From an uncultured Bacilli bacterium (lineage in GTDB: Bacteria; Bacillota_I; Bacilli_A; RF39; UBA660), in contig CAJTYF010000027.1 in the NCBI GenBank assembly GCA_910583945.1, positions 1 through 20,662 on the forward strand: a stretch of 20,662 bases of DNA, given 5' to 3'. The position numbers and the translations under genes are program-made. How positions within the stretch are numbered: the first letter of the stretch is position 1; every line of letters begins with the position of its first letter. Under the pieces are notes generated by a model. The model worked only from the letters and a program-made list of their open reading frames with translations. It did not search any database and was not told the origin of the DNA. This document shows positions 13,698 through 20,239 of the stretch, piece by piece.

Positions 13698-13727
13698 ACT
13701 CTATCACAAAACATTTGTTCGTGTCAA
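13698..13727 (-). promoter_or_regulatory. SOS promoter of the divergent operon, with LexA box 1
   Basis: TTGACA (13722-13727) and TAGAGT (13698-13703) are separated by 18 bp. The spacer holds AAAACATTTGTTCG (13708-13721), which differs from the Bacillus-type LexA box CGAACATTTGTTCG at two positions. LexA bound here would block RNA polymerase. Confidence 0.7.
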
Positions 13728-13734
13728 TATTTTT

Positions 13735-13774
13735 CAAACATTTGTTTGACATTTTTTCTGGCTAATGTTAAGAT
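13735..13774 (+). promoter_or_regulatory. lexA promoter with LexA box 2
   Basis: TTGACA (13746-13751), a 17-bp spacer and TAAGAT (13769-13774). CAAACATTTGTTTG (13735-13748), a palindromic-arm variant of the LexA box (two differences from CGAACATTTGTTCG), overlaps the -35. This is the expected arrangement for autorepression. Confidence 0.8.
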
Positions 13775-13795
13775 GATTATGGAGGTAAAGTTCTT

Positions 13796-14413
13796 ATGAA
13801 AGAATTAACAACTAAACAAAATGAAGTCTTGATTTTTATAAAAAAATATCAGGCTACTCATGGTTTTCCCCCTTCTATTAGAGAAATTGGTAAGGGACTG
13901 GGTTTGTCTAGTCCAGCTACGGTTCATACACATTTAAAAAAACTTCAAGAAGCTGGTGTGATTAAAACCAGTAAAAATAAGTTTAGAACGATTGAAATTT
14001 CTGGTGTGAATGAATATATAGAAAATAATGAAGAAGTGGTTAAAGTGCCCTTGCTTGGTAAAATAACTGCTGGTAGTCCTATTGAAGCTATTGAAGTTCC
14101 TAATGAATGGTTCAGTTTACCTGCTTCTTTGATTCCTAAAAATGAAACGATTTTCACTTTACGTGTTAGTGGAGAATCGATGATTAATAAAGGAATTTTT
14201 GATCGAGATTATGTCATCGTTCAAAAGCAAAGTGTTGCCCGTAATGGAGATGTTGTTGTAGCGATGACTCCAGAAAATGAAGTCACGTTGAAAACCTTTT
14301 ATAAAGAAAAAGATCATATTCGTTTACAACCTGAAAACGATAGTATGGCTCCAATTCTTTTACCTAATTGTGTTATTTTGGGAAAAGCAATTGGTTTATA
14401 TAGACAGATATAA
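13796..14413 (+). CDS. lexA: LexA, SOS-response repressor / self-cleaving protease
   Basis: The protein (205 residues) has the usual LexA size. The N-terminal winged-helix domain (1-66: TTKQNEVLIFIKKYQATHGF, PSIREIGKGLGLSSPATVHT) binds the SOS operator. The C-terminal S24-type domain has the cleavage site Ala92-Gly93 (in GKITAGSP), the catalytic Ser128 (VSGESM) and the catalytic Lys166 (EVTLKTF). RecA filaments trigger self-cleavage and derepression. GGAGGT lies 9 bases before the ATG. Two LexA boxes in the divergent upstream region show autorepression and control of the neighbouring operon. Confidence 0.97.
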   Translation: MKELTTKQNEVLIFIKKYQATHGFPPSIREIGKGLGLSSPATVHTHLKKLQEAGVIKTSKNKFRTIEISGVNEYIENNEEVVKVPLLGKITAGSPIEAIEVPNEWFSLPASLIPKNETIFTLRVSGESMINKGIFDRDYVIVQKQSVARNGDVVVAMTPENEVTLKTFYKEKDHIRLQPENDSMAPILLPNCVILGKAIGLYRQI

Positions 14414-14414
14414 A

Positions 14415-14437
14415 AAAAATACCGATTTGGTATTTTT
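14415..14437. terminator. Bidirectional terminator between lexA and rplT
   Basis: AAAAATACC and GGTATTTTT form a perfect 9-bp stem with a 5-base loop, flanked by A-run and T-run. It lies between two convergent genes and can end both transcripts. Confidence 0.8.
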
Positions 14438-15000
14438 TATTTTAGATTACTAATTAATTCATCTTTTTTCATAGTAGAATAACCTTTTACGTTTTGTTCT
14501 TTAGCTATAGCTTTTAATTCGGTTAAAGTCATTTTACTATAATCTTTTTTTTCTTCTGTATTAACTTCTACTTTCTTTTCTTCTACATTTTCAACTTTTT
14601 TGGGTTCACTTTTAGTCGTTTCTTTTACCACTGCTTTTTTACCACTTTTTAAAGCATCTTTTGCAATTTCTACTAAATTTGTAAAGCTTTTTGGATCGTC
14701 AATTGCAAGTTCACTTAGCATTTTTCTATTAACGGTTACGCCTGCTAAATTAAGTCCATTAATAAATTTAGAATAACTTATATCGTTTTCACGACATCCA
14801 GCGTTAATTCTTGTTATCCATAATTTTCTGAAGTTTCTTTTATTTTGTCTTCTATCACGATAAGCATAAACACCACTATGGAAAACTTGTTCTTGAGCGG
14901 TTTTGTATAATCTATGTTTACTTCCAAAATAGCCTTTTGCACTTTTTAAAACTTTTCTTCTTCTGTTTTTAGAAACAGTTCCACCTTTAACTCTTGTCAT
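14437..15000 (-). CDS. rplT: Ribosomal protein bL20 with C-terminal Rho-N-type domain
   Basis: Residues 1-118 are a normal bL20 (TRVKGGTVSKNRRRKVLKSA, KGYFGSKHRLYKTAQEQV, RDRRQNKRNFRKLWITRINA, MLSELAIDDPKSF), which assembles early on 23S rRNA. A Lys/Glu/Val linker (119-153) then joins a 34-residue module (154-187: YSKMTLTELKAIAKEQNVKG, YSTMKKDELISNLK) with the pattern of the Rho termination factor N-terminal domain (SAP-like). Usual bL20 length is about 118, so the gene product is 187 residues with an added nucleic-acid-binding-type domain. It is the third gene of infC-rpmI-rplT, with GGAGGTG upstream. bL20 is the repressor of this operon in B. subtilis and E. coli. Confidence 0.95.
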   Translation of the reverse strand: MTRVKGGTVSKNRRRKVLKSAKGYFGSKHRLYKTAQEQVFHSGVYAYRDRRQNKRNFRKLWITRINAGCRENDISYSKFINGLNLAGVTVNRKMLSELAIDDPKSFTNLVEIAKDALKSGKKAVVKETTKSEPKKVENVEEKKVEVNTEEKKDYSKMTLTELKAIAKEQNVKGYSTMKKDELISNLK

Positions 15001-15017
15001 CTTTTACACCTCCACTA

Positions 15018-15215
15018 TTAGATTACTGACTTAATTCTGTCAGTATCTCCTTTACTTAATGTTCCCATCTTACGTCTTTGTCTAACAGCCTTTGAGCTAT
15101 CTTTATTTGTTTTATGGTTACCACCAGATTTTTTATAAGATAGTGAGCCATTTGCTCTTTTTTTAAATACTTTACTACTTGCTTTATGTGTTTTTTGTTT
15201 TGGTCCTTTTGCCAT
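15018..15215 (-). CDS. rpmI: Ribosomal protein bL35
   Basis: The protein (65 residues) has the bL35 pattern: KGPKQKTHKASSKVFKKRAN, SLSYKKSGGNHKTNKDS, KAVRQRRKMGTLSKGD. It is a strongly basic large-subunit protein. It sits between infC (16 bases) and rplT (17 bases), the order conserved across bacteria. AAGGAG lies 6 bases before the ATG. Confidence 0.97.
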   Translation of the reverse strand: MAKGPKQKTHKASSKVFKKRANGSLSYKKSGGNHKTNKDSSKAVRQRRKMGTLSKGDTDRIKSVI

Positions 15216-15231
15216 ACACTACTCCTTCTTT

Positions 15232-15762
15232 CTACTTATCTTTTTTTGGTGCTAAAATGATATACATGTTTTTACCTTCTAATTTTGGTTCTGATTCTAC
15301 ATCAGCGTAATCACTTAAGCTATCGGCAAATCTTTTTAAGACATCGCGGCCAAGTTCTGTATGAGCCATCTGTCTTCCTTTAAAACGAATTAATCCTTTA
15401 ATTTTATGACCTTTTTCTAAATAGTCTTTAGCATTTTTTTGTCGTGTTTCAAAATCGTGAATATCAATGGTTACAGACAAACGGTATTCTTTTAATTCTT
15501 TGTTGGTTTCTCTTTGCTTTTTTTGAGCTTCTTTTTGTTTTTTTTGTCTTTCATATTTGTATTTATTATAATCCATGACTTTGGCAACAGCTGGATTTCC
15601 ACCCGCATTCATCAAAACTAAATCTAGCCCAGCATAATTCGCTAATGTTAAGGCATCATTTAATTTTTTTAATCCCATTTGTTCACCGTTTGGTCCAATT
15701 ACCATTAATTCAGCTACTTTTATTTGATCATTAATTGGTAATTCGTTTTTATTATTTGCTAT
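15232..15762 (-). CDS. infC: Translation initiation factor IF-3, probably from an AUA start
   Basis: The protein has the N-domain (INDQIKVAELMVIGPNGEQM, GLKKLNDALTLANYAGLDLV), the Lys-rich linker and the C-domain (KEYRLSVTIDIHDFETRQKN, AKDYLEKGHKIKGLIRFKGR, QMAHTELGRDVLKRF). It prevents premature subunit joining and checks the start codon. The only ATG (15705) lies inside the N-domain and would remove the conserved IND...ELMVI beginning. No in-frame GTG or TTG exists upstream. GGAGGT (15771-15776) is 8 bases from an ATA (15760-15762), and 2 bases from an ATT (15766-15768). ATA gives a 176-residue protein of the normal IF-3 length, starting M-A-N-N-K. IF-3 genes commonly use AUU or AUA for autoregulation. 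Confidence 0.92.
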   Translation of the reverse strand: MANNKNELPINDQIKVAELMVIGPNGEQMGLKKLNDALTLANYAGLDLVLMNAGGNPAVAKVMDYNKYKYERQKKQKEAQKKQRETNKELKEYRLSVTIDIHDFETRQKNAKDYLEKGHKIKGLIRFKGRQMAHTELGRDVLKRFADSLSDYADVESEPKLEGKNMYIILAPKKDK

Positions 15763-15776
15763 ATAAATGCACCTCC

Positions 15777-15922
15777 ATACACATTATAAAAGGCAGATAC
15801 CTTTTTGTATCCACCTTTTTTTATCTTTGCACAAATCACACTTTAAACTTTGGCGTTTTACCTATTTACTCACTTGTAAATCAGGTGGATTTATGGATAC
15901 AATCTCTTTCCTTTTTCTAACA
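15777..15922 (-). promoter_or_regulatory. L20-type attenuator leader of the infC-rpmI-rplT operon
   Basis: The ~146-base leader holds a terminator hairpin just before infC: AAAAGGTGGATAC with GTATCTGCCTTTT (minus strand; 15819-15807 with 15800-15788; loop 15806-15801), followed by a short T-run. The left arm can instead pair with earlier leader segments: TTGTATCC (15902-15895) with GGATACAA (15812-15805), and ATCCACC (15890-15884) with GGTGGAT (15815-15809). The two folds exclude each other, as in the Bacillus L20 leader (Rfam L20_leader), where L20 binding favours termination. The assignment rests on this pairing and on the operon it precedes. Confidence 0.7.
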
Positions 15923-15928
15923 ATTAAG

Positions 15929-15958
15929 ATTATATAGTAAATTATATGTAAATGTCAA
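15929..15958 (-). promoter_or_regulatory. Sigma-A promoter of infC-rpmI-rplT
   Basis: TTGACA (15953-15958) and TATAAT (15929-15934) are both perfect, with an 18-bp spacer. The IS256 element lies only ~50 bp upstream, and leaves the promoter whole. Confidence 0.85.
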
Positions 15959-16003
15959 GAAAAAAATTAGTCTATTTTTAAAATTATCTATTGAATATTT
16001 TTA

Positions 16004-16011
16004 AAGTTTTA
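16004..16011. repeat. Target site duplication, left copy
   Basis: AAGTTTTA abuts the left end of the IS and is repeated exactly at its right end; 8 bp is typical of IS256-family insertion. Confidence 0.9.
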
Positions 16012-16057
16012 GAGAGTGTAAAAAAAGTCTGTGTAAATGACATCTAACCACGATATA

Positions 16058-16083
16058 GGGGAATTTTAATAAATCCCTTTTTT
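16058..16083 (+). terminator. Possible plus-strand terminator inside the left end of the IS
   Basis: GGGA.TTT pairs with AAATCCC around a TAAT loop (one bulged A), and is followed by six T on the plus strand. It would stop antisense transcripts entering the IS from the left. Weak GC content makes it tentative. Confidence 0.35.
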
Positions 16084-16125
16084 GTTATCTAAATAATAAC
16101 ATATATAATTTAATATTCAAAGAAC

Positions 16126-17334
16126 TTATATTCTATTATCAAACATAATAGATAATTCTGATAAAATCATGCCCCAATTTCTATAAGCCTGATCCCATTT
16201 TCTGGATATGTTTTTAGTAGACAAGTATAAACATTTTAGTAAAGATATATCCGTCGGAAATACAGACTTAGTTTTTGTGTATTTTCTAAATTGTCTATTT
16301 AAAGATTCGATAGTATTAGTCGTATACATTATCTTTCTAATTTTATCTGAAAATTGGAAGAATGGACAAATGGCATCCCAGTTTGATTCCCATATTTTAA
16401 ATGACGATGCATACTTATCTAACCATTTGTTTTTTACTTCTTGCAATTTCTCATATGCTTGCTCTTCTGTTGTTGAAGTATAGATTAATTTTAAATCGGA
16501 GGTAAATTCCTTCAAATCTTTATAATTAATAAATTTGACTGAATTTCTAATCATATGTACGATACACCTTTGTTGAACAGTATCAGGATAGGCTGCATTT
16601 ATTGCTTCTTTAATACCTGATAAATTGTCACTACACATAATTAAAATATCTTTTACACCACGCCCTTTTAGTTCATTTAGTACACCTAGCCAATATTTAG
16701 CTGATTCATTTTCCCCAATCCAAATCCCTAAAATCTCTTTAATTCCTTCACTATTAATTCCTAATACAATGTATGCTGCTTTCTTAACAACTCTATTATC
16801 TTCTCTTACACTGAAGTGAACTGCATCTATGAATACAAAGGGATAAACTTCATCTAAGGGTCTTTCTTGCCATTCTTTTATTTCTGGTATGATTTGGTCT
16901 GTTCTATTGCTTACCATGCCAGCTGATACTTCTATTCCATACAAATCCTGTATTTGCTCATTTATTTCTCTAGTTGTTAAACCTCGTCCGTATAAAGATA
17001 TAATTTTGTCTTCAATTCCTGATACATCTCTTTTATTTTTAGGTACTATTTTTGGCTCAAATTCTCCATTTCTATCTCTAGGTGTTTCAAACTCAAACTC
17101 TCCAAATTCACTTTTTATATTCTTTTTAGTTGACCCATTTCTATAGTTCGTTTTTTCTACTTTTTTGTCGTATTTAGAATATCCCATTGAAGAATCAAAC
17201 TCCGCATTCATCATTTGTTGTAGGGCATCTTTAAATAAATCTTTTATTGCACCCGATAAATCTTGTGCTGTCTCTATTTCATAATTTTCTTGTAATATTT
17301 TTAATAAATCTTTTCCTTTACTATTTTCTTTCAT
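16126..17334 (-). CDS. IS256-family (mutator-type) DDE transposase
   Basis: The protein (402 residues) is full length for the family. The N-terminal part (LLKILQENYEIETAQDLSGA, IKDLFKDALQQMMNAEFDSS) and YRNGSTKKNI are the usual start. The catalytic triad is Asp170 (VFIDAVHF), Asp236 (MCSDNLSG) and Glu343 (TTNTIESLNRQFRK). The C-x2-H motif CIVHMIRNS (Cys257, His260) of mutator transposases lies between the last two. It catalyses copy-paste/circle-type movement through double-strand ends of the element. I start it at the ATG at 17332-17334, with GGAGAG ten bases upstream; the ATG at 17352 has only a poor site. Confidence 0.95.
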   Translation of the reverse strand: MKENSKGKDLLKILQENYEIETAQDLSGAIKDLFKDALQQMMNAEFDSSMGYSKYDKKVEKTNYRNGSTKKNIKSEFGEFEFETPRDRNGEFEPKIVPKNKRDVSGIEDKIISLYGRGLTTREINEQIQDLYGIEVSAGMVSNRTDQIIPEIKEWQERPLDEVYPFVFIDAVHFSVREDNRVVKKAAYIVLGINSEGIKEILGIWIGENESAKYWLGVLNELKGRGVKDILIMCSDNLSGIKEAINAAYPDTVQQRCIVHMIRNSVKFINYKDLKEFTSDLKLIYTSTTEEQAYEKLQEVKNKWLDKYASSFKIWESNWDAICPFFQFSDKIRKIMYTTNTIESLNRQFRKYTKTKSVFPTDISLLKCLYLSTKNISRKWDQAYRNWGMILSELSIMFDNRI

Positions 17335-17408
17335 AATAAAAAATCTCTCCATTTCTTTTATTTTATCATGGAAAGATTTTCTATTTACACAGATTTATTT
17401 ACAGACTC

Positions 17409-17416
17409 AAGTTTTA
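17409..17416. repeat. Target site duplication, right copy
   Basis: AAGTTTTA, an exact copy of 16004-16011, directly follows the right inverted repeat. The rest of the gap to 17514 holds no gene that I can support. Confidence 0.9.
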
Positions 17417-17514
17417 TAATTTTTTTCTATTAATTTATTTTTCATGGATTTCCTCTTGATTCATCACCGCTTCTTGCTTGAATACCTAAATATCAAAAAA
17501 CTCTTCCAACTGTA

Positions 17515-17778
17515 TTAACTTAAATCACTAGCAATTCTGTCCCAGTCATTAAAAGGCCAAATGTATATTCTTTTAATACTTTCATTTTTTACGATATTTC
17601 CATTTTCGTCTTTTTTTACTACATATTCGACTGTATAAGTATAAAGCAAAGCTCGATATATTTTGTGTTCATTCATATAAACAGATTTATGTATGTTAGG
17701 AAGATTTGACTCAAAAGGTATAATCATGCATATAAATAAAACTAAAATTAAACAGATTCTAATGATTCTTTTTTTCAT
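17515..17778 (-). CDS. Small exported or membrane-anchored protein of unknown function
   Basis: The ORF encodes 87 residues, with a signal or anchor segment (MKKRIIRICLILVLFICMII, PFE) and a ~60-residue extracytoplasmic part (SVYMNEHKIYRALLYTYTVE, YVVKKDENGNIVKN, IKRIYIWPFNDWD). I do not recognise a family. The ATG at 17776-17778 has GAGG 5 bases upstream; a longer reading frame begins inside the protease gene and is less likely. It starts 7 bases after the protease stop, on the same strand, so the two are almost surely one operon. A partner or accessory role is inference. Confidence 0.7.
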   Translation of the reverse strand: MKKRIIRICLILVLFICMIIPFESNLPNIHKSVYMNEHKIYRALLYTYTVEYVVKKDENGNIVKNESIKRIYIWPFNDWDRIASDLS

Positions 17779-17785
17779 CTCTACC

Positions 17786-20239
17786 TCAAACTTCAAAATA
17801 TTCAATTTCTGACGATTTCATTTGATTTTCTTTAAAATCATAAATAATATAAAATTTCACTATATTATTTTTATATTCGTATCCAGTTTTATAAATTGAA
17901 ATATTCTTTCCTTTATGTTTATTTAATACTATATTTGTATAATTGTTAATTTGGTTTTGAGATAAATTCTTTTTATTTGATAATTGTTTTTTTAATTCTT
18001 TCAAATCATCATTTATAAAAGATGTAATTTTAACCACTGAATCATTTTCAACAATTGCTGTATATATATTATCTGTTCTAATTCCATAAGGAGCAAAAGT
18101 GAAACTTATATTTCTTTTGTTTTCAGATTCAAAAATTTCATAATCCTCTATATCAAAATCACTGTTCAAATTTTCTTTTATATAATTAATTGTAAAATCT
18201 TTAGGATTTATTTCTACTAAAGAATTTTGATCTAATTGAATATCATATTCTTTTAATTTATTTTTACTAGAAATACTCTGATATGAATTTGAATATGTAG
18301 CATTATTTAAAGTTATTTTAATAGAAGTATCACCAAAAGCATAAGCATTCTTTAATCTAGAATCAGCATAATTATAACTATTTGCATGATCAATTGCTCC
18401 TTGTACACTTTTTCCTAATTTTAGTCCTTCTATTAGTTTTTCCATATAATAAGGAGTTGTCGCTACTGCTATTTCTGTTGTCCATCCAATACTAGATTTT
18501 GCTCCTAAATCGGTAGCTCTTTGAGCTAAAGGGCGATCAGAAGAATGAGGGTTTTCGGCAGTTAAGCACCCACCAAATATAATTAATCTTGTATTTGTTA
18601 AATTAACATCTTCTAAACCAACAAGATATTGATTGTCAGTTGTAGTTCCGCTATACTTATAATAAACACCATTATTACCCAAATTCATCATTGTATGATT
18701 TCCATGTCCTGAAAGAAGTACTACATTTGATTGAAGTCCGTTTCTAATTGAACTTGCTGATGGAACATAAGTATAAGAAGCGTTATAGCCTAAAGATGAC
18801 ATCACTTCTTTAAAATGCGTGGCAATATTTGCATCAGTGGGATCATTATACGCTGCTGAATAGGCAGTCGGTATTGCACTTTGAGGAGTATAATTTATCA
18901 CAAATGCAGGCCATGTAGTATTATTTAAACTGCTATCTCCCGAAACAATGGTATTATAATCATTATAACTTTCATTAGTATAACGAACCATAAAACCATT
19001 TTTAGAAATACTTCCATTATACCAACCTTTTACAGTATCTGTTATATCTAAACTAAAAATCTTATTCCCATTATAATCAGAAGGATTATAATTACTATAC
19101 AGTAAAGTTGTTCTTAAATTTTGACTCGTTGCATAATTAATTGAAGAGGAAGTCCAATAGTCTTCTACTCTATAAATATTTATAGGACCCCAAGTAGACG
19201 TTCCTAGATAATATTGGAATTGAAATTGAGCATAATTAATTACTCCATTTATTGTAGGAAAATTTTTCCAATTAATATAAGCTCTACTTCCGCCTTCTCT
19301 GTTTCCTATAAATAATCTATCTGAATTTAAATGATCACCAGAATGATCACCTGGATGAACATACGTATCCAATATATTTTCACGTATTTTTTCATTATAA
19401 ACATTAAGATAACTTGTATATGCTACGGGATATACTCGTTCTTCGTCGTTTAACCACTCTTCATCTAAAATATATTGTATAGTATAACCTTCATTATTTC
19501 TTTTTATTTTTATCTCTGTATTATCGTTGCCATTATTCTTGTTTGAGCTATCTTTTAGATAAGGTATTTGTAATATCAATTTATTTTCACTTTTTTCATC
19601 TTCATAAAAATAAATTAATCCATGATTATCTTGTGAATAATTTAAATCAGTTTTTATATTAAATTCTATAATATTTGTTTTAGGTTTTTCATTATAAACT
19701 AACTTAGTTAAAATATTATTTGAATCAATTTGAAAGTTTAAATCAGAATTTTTTTGTATATTTTTATACTGTAAAGAACTTTTCACTTTTGATAAATTTT
19801 CATTATTCGTTATTTCTTTATTAATTTCAACTTCTTGTTTTTGGCTATCTTTTAAACCTAATTCAAAATAATGCTTTTCTTTTAAATTGATTTTAAATAA
19901 TTTGCTATTATCTGAGGTTTTATTAAACTTGATATTAAAAAAAGGATTATCTTTTAATTTCAAAGAATTATCTTTTTCCTCAACTAAAGTATTATCAATT
20001 TCTTCCCATGTACCATCCGTTTTTTGATAATGAATGGCATTATTATAATTATATGTGGTTACAGTACCATCAGAATTTAAAAAATATTTAGTATTTTCGT
20101 CTCTTAAGTCAGTTAATTCTTGAAGGACATTTTTATTGTTATTAATGTTTTTCCTTTCTGCATAAGCAAAAGTAATATTTGAAATAACTAATGCCATAAC
20201 TAATATTGTACATAAAATAATATTAGTTTTTTTCTTCAA
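17786..20239 (-). CDS. Secreted DNRLRE-domain protein with a caspase/CHAT-like cysteine-protease domain
   Basis: The protein has 817 residues, with a signal peptide (1-27, ending FAYA before ERK). Residues about 30-280 form a Lys/Asn-rich region with YNYNNAIHYQKTDGTWEEID near its start, a wall-protein-type prologue. A DNRLRE-type beta domain follows (about 285-450: ENILDTYVHPGDHSGDHLNS, RAYINWKNFP, FSLDITDTVKGWYNG, GFMVRY). A clan CD-like peptidase domain (about 455-645) has VVLLSGHGNH (His512) and LIIFGGCLTAE (Cys558), which is the His-Gly...Gly-Cys dyad of caspases, gingipains and CHAT proteins. A C-terminal ~160-residue domain is unassigned. The start is TTG, with AAGGAG 6 bases upstream. 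It is followed by the 87-residue exported protein. A target substrate cannot be given. Confidence 0.8.
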   Translation of the reverse strand: MKKKTNIILCTILVMALVISNITFAYAERKNINNNKNVLQELTDLRDENTKYFLNSDGTVTTYNYNNAIHYQKTDGTWEEIDNTLVEEKDNSLKLKDNPFFNIKFNKTSDNSKLFKINLKEKHYFELGLKDSQKQEVEINKEITNNENLSKVKSSLQYKNIQKNSDLNFQIDSNNILTKLVYNEKPKTNIIEFNIKTDLNYSQDNHGLIYFYEDEKSENKLILQIPYLKDSSNKNNGNDNTEIKIKRNNEGYTIQYILDEEWLNDEERVYPVAYTSYLNVYNEKIRENILDTYVHPGDHSGDHLNSDRLFIGNREGGSRAYINWKNFPTINGVINYAQFQFQYYLGTSTWGPINIYRVEDYWTSSSINYATSQNLRTTLLYSNYNPSDYNGNKIFSLDITDTVKGWYNGSISKNGFMVRYTNESYNDYNTIVSGDSSLNNTTWPAFVINYTPQSAIPTAYSAAYNDPTDANIATHFKEVMSSLGYNASYTYVPSASSIRNGLQSNVVLLSGHGNHTMMNLGNNGVYYKYSGTTTDNQYLVGLEDVNLTNTRLIIFGGCLTAENPHSSDRPLAQRATDLGAKSSIGWTTEIAVATTPYYMEKLIEGLKLGKSVQGAIDHANSYNYADSRLKNAYAFGDTSIKITLNNATYSNSYQSISSKNKLKEYDIQLDQNSLVEINPKDFTINYIKENLNSDFDIEDYEIFESENKRNISFTFAPYGIRTDNIYTAIVENDSVVKITSFINDDLKELKKQLSNKKNLSQNQINNYTNIVLNKHKGKNISIYKTGYEYKNNIVKFYIIYDFKENQMKSSEIEYFEV

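Larger units (their letters stand above)
16012..17408 (-). mobile_element. IS256-family insertion sequence, apparently intact
   Basis: This is a 1397-bp element with imperfect terminal inverted repeats of ~26 bp. The left end starts GAGAGTGTAAA and continues TCTGTGTAAAT (16012-16038); the right end, read inward, is GAGTCTGTAAATAA and then ATCTGTGTAAAT (17408-17383). It carries one full-length transposase, on the minus strand. Perfect 8-bp direct repeats AAGTTTTA flank it (16004-16011 and 17409-17416). These features, and an undamaged transposase, indicate a recent insertion into the region between the small exported-protein gene and the infC promoter. Confidence 0.92.

Noticed and set aside
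15735..15920. Plus-strand frame of 61 codons over the infC leader
   Set aside because: It overlaps the attenuator structure and promoter of infC on the other strand, and has no ribosome binding site or family resemblance.
17417..17514. Protein-like minus-strand piece reading G-I-Q-A-R-S-G-D-E-S-R-G-N-P before a stop
   Set aside because: Only about 15 codons without a start; possibly a gene remnant, but not enough to call.
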